This document shows positions 1 to 8,273 of a DNA stretch of 64,000 nt, one piece after another. How positions within the stretch are numbered: the stretch's first letter is position 1; each line of letters starts with the position of its first letter. The position numbers and the translations under genes are program-made. Where the stretch lies: contig NC_013595.1 in NCBI RefSeq assembly GCF_000024865.1, positions 8,184,001 to 8,248,000 on the forward strand, written 5' to 3'. Below the pieces are notes generated by a model. That model was not told the DNA's origin. It made no database searches and was given only the letters and a program-made list of their open reading frames with translations. This stretch comes from Streptosporangium roseum DSM 43021. Lineage in GTDB: Bacteria > Actinomycetota > Actinomycetes > Streptosporangiales > Streptosporangiaceae.

Positions 1-159
1 CACGGTGCATCTTCCATGAGAGGCTTCGGCCGGGAACGGCGCCGCTGGTCGAGAAACATAATCTATGAAAGATCTGCCCGCGTCACCATAAAACAGATCA
101 CGTTTTCAAATAAGCAAATCCTCGTGAAGAAGGCCGACTCCGCTGCCACCACGGTCTCA

Positions 160-540
160 TCAGCCGGTTTCCGGAACCGGCGAGGACGAGAGGAACGAGG
201 TCCGCGTCAGGCGCGCGCCGTACTTCCTGTCGACGAAATAGCCCCGGCCCGGCGGGAGCGGATGCGGCCGCACGTTGCCGAACAGGAAGCCCTCGCCCTT
301 GTTGTCCGACAGGGTCACGGCGGGCCGGCCATGTCCTTCATCCGCTGGATGACCGGGCCGTACATCGCCCGTCCGGCGCCGCCCATCGCACGCGACATGA
401 CCAGGTGCAGCCCGATGTCACGGGCCTGCGACAGCGGCTCCGCCAGCGGCAGCAGCGACCGCCGGTAGTCGATCACGATCAACCTGGCCTCGTACGGCGT
501 CCGCCGGGCGACCACGCCCTCGGCGATCAGGCGCAGCTAT
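160..540 (-). pseudogene. EccC (type VII secretion ATPase) C-terminal remnant
   Basis: Read leftwards, one frame gives the EccC third-ATPase motif ARLIVIDYRRSLL and then PLSQARDIGLHLVMSRAMGG. After a one-base frameshift near 318 it continues as TLSDNKGEGFLFGNVRPHP and PPGRGYFVDRK to a stop at 160. In intact EccC proteins the VDYRR strand and the QARDIGLHLV strand are separated by roughly 100 residues including the Walker B segment, so an internal deletion has joined them. Stops lie directly upstream (about 541-548). This is a decayed piece of an ESX/T7SS FtsK/SpoIIIE-type ATPase and not a working gene. No other T7SS gene is present nearby. Family recognition is from memory of conserved motifs. 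Confidence 0.72.
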
Positions 541-636
541 GATCATGGCGCTTGGGCCGCTGAATAAGCAAGAGGGGATCGGACAGGGCTCCGCCGGGCG
601 CGCTCCGGCTCCGGGATGATCGCGACACTTTGGCGG

Positions 637-705
637 ATGTCCATAAGCGGCTGAGATGGAAGCCTGATCGTCCCGCCCACCATCGACCCGGGACAGGCTG
701 AATAG
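637..705 (+). pseudogene. Decayed copy of the 38-codon ORF at 9232
   Basis: The frame reads MSISG, a TGA, then DGSLIVPP, a short divergent segment, PGQAE and TAG. It aligns codon by codon with the start of the small ORF at 9232 (MRSVTGCGGSLIVPP...PGQEE), with TGA where that ORF has TGC. I know no family for it. It may be a relic of a small gene or part of a dispersed repeat. Confidence 0.35.
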
Positions 706-768
706 CAAAGAGCACTACCCCTGCCCACAGGACAATAAAAGGGTTCTGCTTTATCCACTCGCCGAGCG

Positions 769-1052
769 TGACTCATTTGGCGAGTCGGCGGTAGCAGATG
801 AGCGCAGCCGCGAGGGCGACGAAAGATACGAAGTGGTCGGCCCGGCGTTCGTAGCGGAGGTGGAGTCGACGATACCCGTTCAACCATGCCGTCGTGCGCT
901 CGATGACCCAGCGGCGACGTCCCAGGCATTGGCTGGATTCCACCCCACGGCGGGCGATGCGCGGGATGATGCCGCGCCCGCGCGGGAAGCGGCGCACACG
1001 GGTGGGGGAACGCTTCCATGACTCTTCCGACGACCGACCGCCAAATGAGTCA
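769..1052. mobile_element. MITE-like internally deleted IS5-family element
   Basis: A perfect 14-bp terminal inverted repeat, TGACTCATTTGGCG at 769-782 and its complement at 1039-1052, bounds a 284-bp segment. Inside, on the minus strand, are about 85 codons of an IS5-type DDE transposase C-terminus ending at 773: RGIIPRIARRGVESS, then RRRWVIERTTAWLNGYRRL with the catalytic E, then LICYRRLAK. The N-terminal two thirds of the transposase is gone while both ends remain, which is the structure of a non-autonomous derivative that could be moved in trans. No clear target duplication is visible. Confidence 0.75.
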
Positions 1053-1055
1053 GCC

Positions 1056-1099
1056 TCTAATCCGACGGTCGCAGGTTCGAATCCTGCAGGGCCCCACCA
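1056..1099 (+). tRNA. 3' part of tRNA-Arg(TCT), probable attachment-site remnant
   Basis: The sequence begins at the anticodon TCT followed by AA, then the 3' anticodon stem, variable loop, a full T-arm (GCAGG TTCGAAT CCTGC at 1071-1087), the acceptor strand GGGCCCC and an encoded CCA. The 5' half (D-arm, 5' acceptor) is absent to the left; the MITE-like element ends three bases upstream. A 3' tRNA segment from the anticodon onward is the usual att core of tRNA-targeting integrases, so this is probably an attL/attR scar and not an expressed tRNA. Confidence 0.7.
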
Positions 1100-1177
1100 A
1101 TGATTCGAGGCAGGCGGCGGGGTGGCCAGTGATGGCAGGGTGTGACACCATGCGGTCCATGACGACCCGAAAGGCCG

Positions 1178-1609
1178 ATGCCGCGTAGACGGCCGCGCGC
1201 CCTGCGCGCACAACTGTGGGCGAACCGCCGACGCTACCGCCCAGCCCCCAAGGTTCCCGGCGTCTCTGGCCGGACCCATGCGGCCATCGCACGGATCGAG
1301 TTCGAGCACCAGTACTTAGGACCCGGATCCGTTGCAGGAGCCCTCTCCGAATACCGGCAATTCCTCCGCCAGCCCGGCCGCTATCTCTACCTGCCTCTAT
1401 CGGCTTGCCCCTGCTGCGACCCGGTAGAGGCACGGGACACCCTGGAATACGCCCTGCGACGTCTCCGACGCTCAGCCAGGACAGAGCTTTCACGGACTGT
1501 GGCGAGGTTGGACGAGGAGTTCTACCGCCGGACGCTCCCCGACCCCCGGCCACATCGCCCCCCAGGACGCTTCGGCGGATGGTGGTATCACCGCATCCAT
1601 GAACGATGA
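1178..1609 (+). CDS. Hypothetical protein, Arg-rich
   Basis: A 143-residue protein whose middle and end look like a genuine small actinobacterial protein: a CPCCDP motif near residue 76, then a helical Arg/Leu-rich stretch (LEYALRRLRRSARTELSRTVARLDEEF) and a C-terminal RRTLPDP segment followed by a Gly/Trp-rich end. I recall similar DEEFYRRTLPDP-type endings in uncharacterised actinobacterial proteins, but assign no function. The start is uncertain; the first 30 residues are low-complexity and a start further in is possible. It sits between the tRNA scar and the PP2C-like gene, in the cargo region. Confidence 0.45.
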   Translation: MPRRRPRALRAQLWANRRRYRPAPKVPGVSGRTHAAIARIEFEHQYLGPGSVAGALSEYRQFLRQPGRYLYLPLSACPCCDPVEARDTLEYALRRLRRSARTELSRTVARLDEEFYRRTLPDPRPHRPPGRFGGWWYHRIHER

Positions 1610-1755
1610 TCGGCTCCGTGCCCGGCGAAGGGTCCCGGCGTGCACCGAGACCCTTCGTTTCCACGGTGTCCTTACGACGTCTCACACGGCGAGGGCGTCC
1701 ATGCTCGGTTGGTCGGCCACGTCGCGTCGACCGTCGACGCACTCGGCGTAAAGGT

Positions 1756-2580
1756 CTACGGCAGCGCCAGGAAATAGGCAACGGTCGCATCGTCGAAGAT
1801 CTTGCCGCGCGGCCACCGCTCCCCCACCGGATCCGAGTGCTCGGCTTCGCGGACTCGGCGGATCAGCTCCTCGGGGCTGGAGTCGTCGAGCAGGTCGAGG
1901 GCTTGCCGCCAGGTGGCCAGGGCGAAGCGGTCGACGAGCCGGGAGGCCCCGTCGCTGAGCAGCGCGGCGGCGCGCACGCGGTCAGCGGGAACCGTTCCGG
2001 TGAGGGCCTGTTCGGCGGCGAGGGGGGCGACGGCGGCGACCCAGAACCCGCCATCGCGGTTGCGGTGATCGCGCAACGTCTCCACGTACGCCCGATGGGC
2101 CGAGGCATGTTCCGGGCTACCGGAGGCGAGCGCGTCCATGGCCGTCCGGTGGGCCGCGCCGACCCGGGCCTCCCGGTCGTCACAGATGACCATCGGCTCC
2201 GCCGTACCGATCATGTCCAGGACGAGGACGGAGTCGGCCAGGACGAGAAAGTCCAGCGCGTCGGCCGTACGGCGGAGCATGACCACGGTGGCCGAGGGCG
2301 AGCCGGGATGGGTCAGGTCGCAGACGAAGTCATGCAGGGAGGCCACGGCCTTGATGCCTTCGGCGAGGATCTCGGTCAGCGGTTTGCCGTCCTGGGCCAG
2401 GCCGGCGAGGAGAGTGGAGCCGAGGGAGCGCGCGTACCAGGCGACACCGTGAACGCAACCTGATTCCGAGCCGGGCGGGGTGCCGGCACCGTCGAGCAGG
2501 ACGATCGCGTCCGGCGTGGCGCCGACGAAGTCCTCATTCGGACGGCCGGGAACTGCTTCGGTGGCGAAAGTGACGCGCAT
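1756..2580 (-). CDS. PP2C-like (PPM-type) phosphatase domain protein
   Basis: A 274-residue protein resembling PPM/PP2C serine/threonine phosphatases. It begins MRVTFATEAVPGRPNEDFVG, where NED corresponds to the metal-binding motif after strand 1, followed by AIVLLDGAGTP (the DG motif), SATVVMLRR and LVLADSVLVL strands, and LLSDGASRLVDRF, which matches the SDG(V/A) motif late in the fold. IFDDATVAYF at the end corresponds to the final DD(N/A)T motif. It probably removes phosphate from a small molecule or protein in the cytoplasm; the substrate is unknown. A purine-rich ribosome site (GAGGAGA) precedes the ATG. There is no regulatory domain. It is co-oriented with the two cargo genes at 2782 and 3673. 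Confidence 0.72.
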   Translation of the reverse strand: MRVTFATEAVPGRPNEDFVGATPDAIVLLDGAGTPPGSESGCVHGVAWYARSLGSTLLAGLAQDGKPLTEILAEGIKAVASLHDFVCDLTHPGSPSATVVMLRRTADALDFLVLADSVLVLDMIGTAEPMVICDDREARVGAAHRTAMDALASGSPEHASAHRAYVETLRDHRNRDGGFWVAAVAPLAAEQALTGTVPADRVRAAALLSDGASRLVDRFALATWRQALDLLDDSSPEELIRRVREAEHSDPVGERWPRGKIFDDATVAYFLALP

Positions 2581-2781
2581 CGGGATCAGGTCTCCTCGTG
2601 CCGGTAGAGCGGGCTGGCCGGTTCCGCTCTACCGGTTCCCCGGTCGCCGGGTCATACTCCATCCCCACCACGGCATCCCCACCACGGCGGAGAAGCCACG
2701 GATGCCATCCGTGGAGGACGCGTCGTTTCGGTGATGTCAACGTCGGCGGCCAGGTCGAATCGGCACGCCACAGGCTCAGGT

Positions 2782-3624
2782 TCACGATCGGTAGATCAGA
2801 TTCCGTTGGACCTCCCCTATCAGGGTGGCCGCGTCGGCCACGATCTGCTCGATCTGCCGCGCTGACTCGCCGACGTGGCCAAGCAGCCTCTGCGCCCGTA
2901 CGGCGAAGTCCTGCGGGGCCAGGGGCAGTCGGCCGGCCGAGGCCACCATGCCCTTCTCGTTGATCAGCCAACGGCCTGCGTGACCGTGCAGTGCCTGGCA
3001 GGCGACGCCGATGGCGCGGAACAGGCAGCCGGCCGCATAAGCGGGGTCGGTGCCGGCCGCCCCGTACCGCGCCAGTGTCACGGAGAAGTCCGCCTCCCAC
3101 AGCCCGTCCACGAGGGCAGCGCTCAGGGCCGTGGGGTACGCATGGGTGCTTTCCCGCAGGCCGGTAAGCTCCCCGCTGGGATCGGCCAGCACCCGGCACA
3201 GCGCCACCTCGCCGGCGTAGGAGTGGGAGTAGAACCCCAGCGGATGTCCGGCCTGGACTCCGACTTCGTAGCGGCCTTCCTGGCAGTCGGCCCAGACCCG
3301 GTGGACCCGGTCCAGGTCGCGGTAGATCCAGTCGACTCGCCGGCCGTCGATGGTCAGCCAGCCGCCGCCGTCGACCCACGGTCCCCAGCCACCCGGCGCG
3401 GTTATCTCGGCCCGCTCCCCGCCCTCCTGCACGGCCAGCGCTCGCAGCGCCGTCACGTCCAGATCACCTCGGTAGTACAGCCCCAGATCGATGTCCGAAT
3501 CCGGGCGGTGCGTGCCCCGGGCCCGACTACCGCCGAGCACCACCGCGACCACCCCGGGGATCTCCACCAGCCGCTGTGCAAGCGCCTCCAGCGCCACATC
3601 GTCCACAAGGGTGTATTCGATCAC
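2782..3624 (-). CDS. Nucleotidyltransferase-domain protein (DUF4037-like C-terminus)
   Basis: A 280-residue protein opening with a minimal nucleotidyltransferase fold: GVVAVVLGGSRARG followed by RPDSDIDLGLYY, the classic GGSxxxG...DxD motif binding metal and NTP, with a later VDWIYRD acidic strand. The rest is helical and resembles the DUF4037-type C-terminal region of aminoglycoside-type nucleotidyltransferases. Such proteins transfer an NMP to a small molecule or protein; the target here is not evident. The start is GTG at 3624. The position beside other cargo genes next to a tRNA att scar suggests acquisition. No partner HEPN gene is seen, so a MNT/HEPN toxin pair is not supported. Confidence 0.8.
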   Translation of the reverse strand: MIEYTLVDDVALEALAQRLVEIPGVVAVVLGGSRARGTHRPDSDIDLGLYYRGDLDVTALRALAVQEGGERAEITAPGGWGPWVDGGGWLTIDGRRVDWIYRDLDRVHRVWADCQEGRYEVGVQAGHPLGFYSHSYAGEVALCRVLADPSGELTGLRESTHAYPTALSAALVDGLWEADFSVTLARYGAAGTDPAYAAGCLFRAIGVACQALHGHAGRWLINEKGMVASAGRLPLAPQDFAVRAQRLLGHVGESARQIEQIVADAATLIGEVQRNLIYRS

Positions 3625-3672
3625 ACGCCCGATATCTCCACTCGGTCCGCTCTTCCACCGGCCCCAGGATGA

Positions 3673-4893
3673 TTACGGCAGCTCTCGCCGAGCCGTGCCC
3701 GCGGAGCCTCTGGCGACTCTGCCAAGCAACGACTTCGGCTCCAGCTTGCCGACATGTAGCAGGTAGCTCACGGACGAAGCAGCCAGCTTCTCGGCCCGCG
3801 CCTGCCTGGCACCTCGCACGACACCGAAGAGGCCGAACGCAGCTCCGGCGCCTGCGAGGACGGGGTGGCCGGTGGCAACGGCTCCGCCCAGAGCGGCGGC
3901 GGCAAGAGCCGGCACCTCGAACTTGACGTTCAGCGCTCCGAGGACCGAGTCGACACGAGAACCCCCCATGGCCTTCCGCAGGTCCTTCAGAGGACGTTCG
4001 AATCGCCGCCCGACTTCCTGCCGGAGATAGGCGTCGAGGATGTTCGGGTCTTTGACCTCTGCGAGGGTGTCGGCCAACTCGGCGACCGTGGCGGTCACCA
4101 GTTCGCCGAACGCGTCGAATTCGTCCCCGTGATCTTGGCGGAGACGGACGATTTTCTTGGCAGGAATGTTGTTCAGGTTGAACGGGATGGCCACGTGGAG
4201 AGCCAGAAATGCGATCCTGTCGCTTACCTTCTGCCCCTCCTGTGCGGCGGCCCGCCTCCCGGCCGAGGTGAGCAGGGCGTCAGCGATGTGGTCGGCCGTC
4301 CATTCCTGATCCGCGGATTGCACGTCGATCTGGTCAGTCGTGGGGTGCAGGAGACTCTGCCGTGCAACCTCCTTGGTGAGGGCGCATTTGTACACCCATG
4401 CCAGGTCGGGGTGCACGATGAGCCAATGCTCGTGTCCTCCTTGGATTCGGGACCCTGGATAGGCGAGACCGGCCGTTAACAGCGTTTCACGGAGACCGGG
4501 CTCGATTTCCCCGGTAATTATGCCTGTCGGCCGGGGTGAGCCGTTCACATCGACCTCAAGCGCTACGGAAGCGGAGAAATGCGGGTGGGAGAGGCGGTTC
4601 CGTACATCGACGACGGGGAGGCTGGTGGTTGGAGGGCACAGATGACGGAGCCGGTCGGCGTGCTCCGTCATCACCTGCGTGAAGGCCGGGGCCACGGCGG
4701 CGGCCGCTGGTTCCGGGTCCACGTCGGTGACGAAGCCCAGACCATCCGCCAGTGCTCGCGTGACAGCCGAGTCGTTGGGGTGATACCCGGCGGGCACGAC
4801 GCGCGCCATGGCGGGCCAGTACAGCGCCGCCGCTTTGAGCCATCGGTCATCGCGGAAATGAATGAAGGGATAGTAGAGGCCGATTCGTCGCAC
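3673..4893 (-). CDS. DUF6236-like protein
   Basis: A 406-residue protein beginning (GTG start) MRRIGLYYPFIHFRDDRWLK, with further conserved AALYWPAMARVVP. This opening is the hallmark I associate with the DUF6236 family of uncharacterised actinobacterial proteins, often scattered in accessory islands. The middle is helical with no catalytic motif I recognise. Residues about 335-365 form a short Ala/Gly-rich hydrophobic segment (VPALAAAALGGAVATGHPVL, then GAGAAFGLFGVV) that could insert in or touch a membrane. Its base composition looks somewhat less GC-extreme than its right-hand neighbours, consistent with transfer. Function unknown. Confidence 0.65.
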   Translation of the reverse strand: MRRIGLYYPFIHFRDDRWLKAAALYWPAMARVVPAGYHPNDSAVTRALADGLGFVTDVDPEPAAAAVAPAFTQVMTEHADRLRHLCPPTTSLPVVDVRNRLSHPHFSASVALEVDVNGSPRPTGIITGEIEPGLRETLLTAGLAYPGSRIQGGHEHWLIVHPDLAWVYKCALTKEVARQSLLHPTTDQIDVQSADQEWTADHIADALLTSAGRRAAAQEGQKVSDRIAFLALHVAIPFNLNNIPAKKIVRLRQDHGDEFDAFGELVTATVAELADTLAEVKDPNILDAYLRQEVGRRFERPLKDLRKAMGGSRVDSVLGALNVKFEVPALAAAALGGAVATGHPVLAGAGAAFGLFGVVRGARQARAEKLAASSVSYLLHVGKLEPKSLLGRVARGSAGTARRELP

Positions 4894-5005
4894 GCCCCAT
4901 CATCTCTTGGCCGGCATCCTTGGAAAAAGGCTTTCTCGGAAAATCGCTGCCTTCACATATCTCACGAACCCGTTTCTGCTCAATTGAGAAGGTCAGCAGT
5001 AGGAG

Positions 5006-5959
5006 TCTGAGAGCGTGTTTGAGAAGTGGTGATACCAGCCGATAAGGGCCGGAGCGTCGCCTGGTCGTCCGGCGTGGAGACCTTCAGCGTGGTCAGATGC
5101 CCCGAGAACGCCGCTATCCCTCCGACCTGACCGACGCGCAGTGGGCGCTGATCGAGCCGCTGTTACCCGGGCCGAACTCGGGCGGACGGCCGGAGAAGCA
5201 CCCACGCCGCGACATCGTCGACGCGATCCTGTACGTGGTGCGTACCGGCTGCGCCTGGCGGCAACTCCCGTTCGACTTCCCGCCGTGGCAGACCGTGTAC
5301 TGGTACTTCGCCCGCTGGGAAGAAGCCAAGGTCACCGACCAGATCATGGCCGTCCTGCGGCGCCGGGTCCGGGCTGGGCAAGGCCGTGCCGAAGAACCCA
5401 CCGCGGGCATCATCGCCTCCCAGAGCGTCAAAGGCGCCGACACCGTCGGCCGTGACAGCCGCGGCTACGACGCGAGCAAGAAGATCAACGGCCGCAAGCG
5501 GTTCATCGCGACCGACACGCTCGGATTACTGCTGGTCGTGTGTGTGATGGCCGCCTCCGTCCAGGACCACGACGGAGCCAAGACCACCTTGCTCGGCCTG
5601 TATCTGGTCACCCCGGTCCGGTACGTGTTCGCCGACGCCGGCTTCGCCGGGACCTTGGTCGGCTGGGTGCAGCGGATCCTGCGCACCGTGCTGCACATCG
5701 TCCGCAAGACGCCGGGCCGGATCGGATTCGCCGTGATCGAACGACGCTGGGTCGTCGAACGATCCCTGGCCTGGCTCACCAGCAATCGCCGCCTTGCCCG
5801 CGACTACGAGCGCCGGCCCGCCATCGCCGAGGCCATGATCCGTTGGGCCGCGATCAGCGGAATGACCCGCCGACTTACCCGGGGCCGAGCCGCAGTCCGA
5901 CAGCAGCGGTCCGTCCTCACCTGATCGGTGGATCAGTCCTTCTCAAACACGCTCTCAGA
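5006..5959. mobile_element. Complete IS5-family insertion sequence
   Basis: The element is bounded by a perfect 21-bp inverted repeat (5006-5026 and 5939-5959; core GAGCGTGTTTGAGAAG) and carries one intact transposase gene. It has inserted beside or into the N-terminal part of an integrase/transposase gene whose remnant continues at 5960-6178. A detached 58-bp copy of its left end lies inverted at 7462-7519. I could not define a target duplication; the bases next to the repeats do not form an obvious direct repeat. Confidence 0.9.
5097..5924 (+). CDS. IS5-family transposase
   Basis: A 275-residue single-ORF DDE transposase. It starts RRYPSDLTDAQWALIEPLLP, the N-terminal domain found ahead of the catalytic core in this group, then SQSVKGAD and KKINGRKRFIATDTLG around the first Asp, FADAGFAG with the second Asp, and VIERRWVVERSLAWL with the catalytic Glu, ending in a basic tail. 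The length is typical for a full IS5-group enzyme. It has no frameshift, so the element is probably competent for transposition. The ATG at 5097 is 71 bp inside the left inverted repeat. Confidence 0.93.
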   Translation: MPRERRYPSDLTDAQWALIEPLLPGPNSGGRPEKHPRRDIVDAILYVVRTGCAWRQLPFDFPPWQTVYWYFARWEEAKVTDQIMAVLRRRVRAGQGRAEEPTAGIIASQSVKGADTVGRDSRGYDASKKINGRKRFIATDTLGLLLVVCVMAASVQDHDGAKTTLLGLYLVTPVRYVFADAGFAGTLVGWVQRILRTVLHIVRKTPGRIGFAVIERRWVVERSLAWLTSNRRLARDYERRPAIAEAMIRWAAISGMTRRLTRGRAAVRQQRSVLT

Positions 5960-6178
5960 GGAAGGTCGCCGAGCAGCTCACCCTGGTGTCGGCACCGAGT
6001 TGCCGTTCCAGGACGGTGATCTGGTGGCGCAGGGCGAAAATCCCCGCGTCCTTGTCCCGATCGCCCATCGGCGACAACCGCGGCGCGGCGAAGGCGTTCG
6101 TGACCGCAAGGCAGGCCAGGCGAAGGAGCACAGCGGCTCATCCTGTCGCACTCGGCCCCTCCGTGGTGGCCGAGGGTC
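5960..6178 (-). pseudogene. Integrase/transposase N-terminal remnant cut by the IS5 element
   Basis: The minus-strand frame reads VLLRLACLAVTNAFA, then SPMGDRDKDAGIFALRHQITVLERQLGADTRV, and runs into the right inverted repeat of the IS at 5959. The ALRHQITVLERQL heptad-like segment is typical of the N-terminal region of actinobacterial rve-type integrase/transposase ORFs. No catalytic core follows on the far side of the IS, so this is a dead fragment, decayed independently of the intact IS. Confidence 0.6.
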
Positions 6179-6426
6179 ACGCCACGTCACGCGAAGCCCT
6201 GAAGGGCTATGAACTGGACGGATGGCATTGGCGGCGGGCGCGATCTCACACCGAGGTTGGAGGCGAGCCCCGCGAACAGCGTCGGTCCGCCGGGGGCAGA
6301 ACCTGACAACGGCCGCAGAGTATGCCCCACCGGGGGGCTTGTGGCAAGACCCCTTTCGTCCTGCAGAATCTCTGACCGAAGCCGTGCCAACAACCGCGTG
6401 GCGGGCCATTCAGAATGGGGAGAACC

Positions 6427-7311
6427 ATGATCTCGACCGAGGAACGTTATCGGAAGCGCCGCATTGAGATCGACGAGCTGGAAATGGCCTACGTCGACGA
6501 GGGAGAAGGCGATCCGATCGTCTTTCTGCACGGCAACCCGACGTCGTCATATGTATGGCGAAACGTCATCCCGCACCTGACCGGCAATGGGCGCTGCATC
6601 GCCCCTGACCTGATCGGGATGGGCGATTCCGCGAAACTCCCGGACAGCGGGCCGGGCTCATACCGATTTGTCGAACACCGCCGCTATCTCGACGCGTTCC
6701 TCCGGGCCCTCGGCGTACGTGAGCGGGTGGTGCTGGTGCTGCAGGACTGGGGTTCGGCCCTTGGTTTCGACTGGGCCTGCCGTCATCCTGCCGCGGTCCG
6801 GGGCATCGCCTACATGGAGGCATTCGTGACCCCGATCCCCTCGTGGAGCGACTGGCCGGAGGCCGCGGTGGCCTTCTTCCAGGCGATTCGCTCCGACGTG
6901 GGAGAGGAGATGGTCATCGACCGGAACATCTTCGTCGACGACGTCCTGCCCTCGGAGGTGCTGCGAGGGCTGTCGGAGGAGGCGATGGCCGTCTACCGCC
7001 GTCCCTACACGGAACCGGGCGAGTCGCGTCGGCCGACGCTCACCTGGCCGCGTGAGGTTCCCGTCGCGGGCGAACCCCGCGACGTCCACGACATCATCAC
7101 GCGTTATGCGGAATGGCTCGCTGATTCGCCGGTTCCCAAACTGTTCGTCGAAGCGGTTCCGGGAACGATGTTCGAAACACATAGGGCCATCGCCCGTTCG
7201 TGGCCGAATCAGGCACATGTCACGATGAAGGGCGGCCACATGGTGCAGGAAGACGCGCCCGATGAGATCGGAAATGCCATCGCCTCCTGGCTGCGGGATC
7301 TCTCTTCGTGA
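6427..7311 (+). CDS. Haloalkane dehalogenase (LinB/DhaA-like)
   Basis: This 294-residue alpha/beta-hydrolase aligns almost without gaps to haloalkane dehalogenase subfamily II (LinB). It should hydrolyse carbon-halogen bonds of haloalkanes to alcohol and halide in the cytoplasm. Visible residues: HGNPTSS with halide-binding Asn37, LQDWGSALGFDWA with nucleophile Asp107 and halide-binding Trp108, AYMEA with acid Glu131, and GGHMVQED with base His271. The lid region before residue 200 is complete. Two starts compete; ATG 6427 is chosen because GGGGAG lies four bases upstream, whereas ATG 6415 has no good site. It is flanked on both sides by IS5 and integrase debris, so transfer is plausible. Substrate range cannot be read from sequence. 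Confidence 0.92.
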   Translation: MISTEERYRKRRIEIDELEMAYVDEGEGDPIVFLHGNPTSSYVWRNVIPHLTGNGRCIAPDLIGMGDSAKLPDSGPGSYRFVEHRRYLDAFLRALGVRERVVLVLQDWGSALGFDWACRHPAAVRGIAYMEAFVTPIPSWSDWPEAAVAFFQAIRSDVGEEMVIDRNIFVDDVLPSEVLRGLSEEAMAVYRRPYTEPGESRRPTLTWPREVPVAGEPRDVHDIITRYAEWLADSPVPKLFVEAVPGTMFETHRAIARSWPNQAHVTMKGGHMVQEDAPDEIGNAIASWLRDLSS

Positions 7312-7886
7312 CTGGGTCGGCCGCCGCGTGTGAGAAGCCTTTTCCGTTACGGCTCCGTCCACCCGGCTCGGGCGCTGTTCCGATCTCGGCGTCCGCATGC
7401 GAGGTCTCGTGGAGGACTCTCCACCGAATTGGACGCGCTAGCGTTTGGTCAAACTCTCGATCGACCAGGCGACGCTCCGGCCCTTATCGGCTGGTATCAC
7501 CACTTCTCAAACACGCTCTGAGAGGGGTGGCGTGAGGAGAGGCTCCCGATAACACAGCGGTCGGCCAAGGTCCGGCGCCCCGGCCGGAGAGCCTCGTTGC
7601 GGATCTCGCGAAAGACTCCTTGCCGGTCATGCGCAGGCCCGAGCAGCTTCCGGAGGGCGCAGGCCGGTGGTCGCGGACCGTACGCGAAGGCCCTGGGGCG
7701 CGTTTTCCCAGGCGGGCCGGGGATTGCTGAGGCGTGTGGAACGATTCCGGGGCTGGGACGACGGAGGACTCCGAGGAGTCCCGGGGCCTGTCGGTGTGCG
7801 GTGCCGAGGTCACGCGGTGAGCGCGTCAGGCTGCGGCGCGGCGCTGGCCATGCCCTGTGGCGGCGTCCTCTCCTATTCTGGCGATC
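7312..7886. other. Gene-free stretch with an IS end remnant
   Basis: Apart from the detached IS5 end at 7462-7519, I see no convincing gene in this 575-bp stretch. Open frames here lack family signal and overlap one another. It probably contains the promoter of the VOC gene at its right end. Confidence 0.5.
7462..7519 (-). mobile_element. Detached end of the IS5-family element
   Basis: These 58 bases match the complement of 5010-5067, the left terminus of the intact IS including the GAGCGTGTTTGAGAAG repeat. Nothing of the transposase or the other end follows. It is a solo terminus, from a deleted second copy or a recombination scar. Together with the intact copy it brackets the dehalogenase gene in inverted orientation. 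Confidence 0.88.
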
Positions 7887-8231
7887 ATGCGTGCTCGCCT
7901 GAATCAGATCGTGATTGATTGCCGTCATCCGGAGACGCTCGTCCTGTTCTGGGCGGCGTTGCTCGGAGGCAGTCCCGTCCATCGCGCTCGGGGATGGTCG
8001 CATGTCGAACCGCCGGGCTTCGTACGTCTGGCCTTCCAGCCCGTTGAGGAGCAGAGGGCCGGCAAGAACCGGCTGCACTTTGACATCGAAGTCGATGAGC
8101 TCGAACCAGCCATCGCCGCAGCCCTTCGTCTGGGCGCGGTCCGTGTCGGAGAGATCGTCGGCGACGACCTCGGCTCCTACCAGGTAATGCTCGACCCCGA
8201 GGGCAACGAGTTCTGCCTGGTCTGCGACTGA
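7887..8231 (+). CDS. VOC-family (glyoxalase-like) protein
   Basis: A 114-residue single-domain VOC protein beginning MRARLNQIVIDCRHPETLVLFW, the standard first strand and helix of glyoxalase-6-like domains. It continues RLAFQPVEE, RLHFDIEVDELE and ends VMLDPEGNEFCLVCD, the conserved DPEGNEFCL motif of this subfamily. Two betaalphabetabetabeta modules fit in this length. VOC proteins of this type bind metals or small hydrophobic ligands; without structural data no reaction can be named. Start ATG at 7887. Confidence 0.88.
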   Translation: MRARLNQIVIDCRHPETLVLFWAALLGGSPVHRARGWSHVEPPGFVRLAFQPVEEQRAGKNRLHFDIEVDELEPAIAAALRLGAVRVGEIVGDDLGSYQVMLDPEGNEFCLVCD

Positions 8232-8253
8232 CGCCGATTCCCCGCTCGTGCCG

Positions 8254-8273
8254 GTGCCGCACCGATGCGGCAC
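8254..8273 (+). terminator. Hairpin downstream of the VOC gene
   Basis: A perfect 8-bp stem with a 4-base loop (GTGCCGCA CCGA TGCGGCAC) starts 22 bases after the VOC stop codon. There is no T-run, as is common for actinobacterial terminators. Confidence 0.55.

Noticed and set aside
16..468. A 150-codon plus-strand frame at the window start
   Set aside because: Arg-rich with no motif and it overlaps the EccC remnant read on the other strand.
1050..1790. Minus-strand frame containing GPCRIRTCDRRIRG
   Set aside because: It translates the tRNA-Arg 3' part and flanks, a well-known artefact. The same holds for a PAGFEPATVG frame there.
2782..3624. MNT/HEPN toxin-antitoxin pair
   Set aside because: Only the nucleotidyltransferase is present; neighbours are not HEPN proteins.
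5004..5961. Target-site duplication of the IS5 element
   Set aside because: The bases beyond the 21-bp repeats (AG on the left, GG on the right) do not form a direct repeat.
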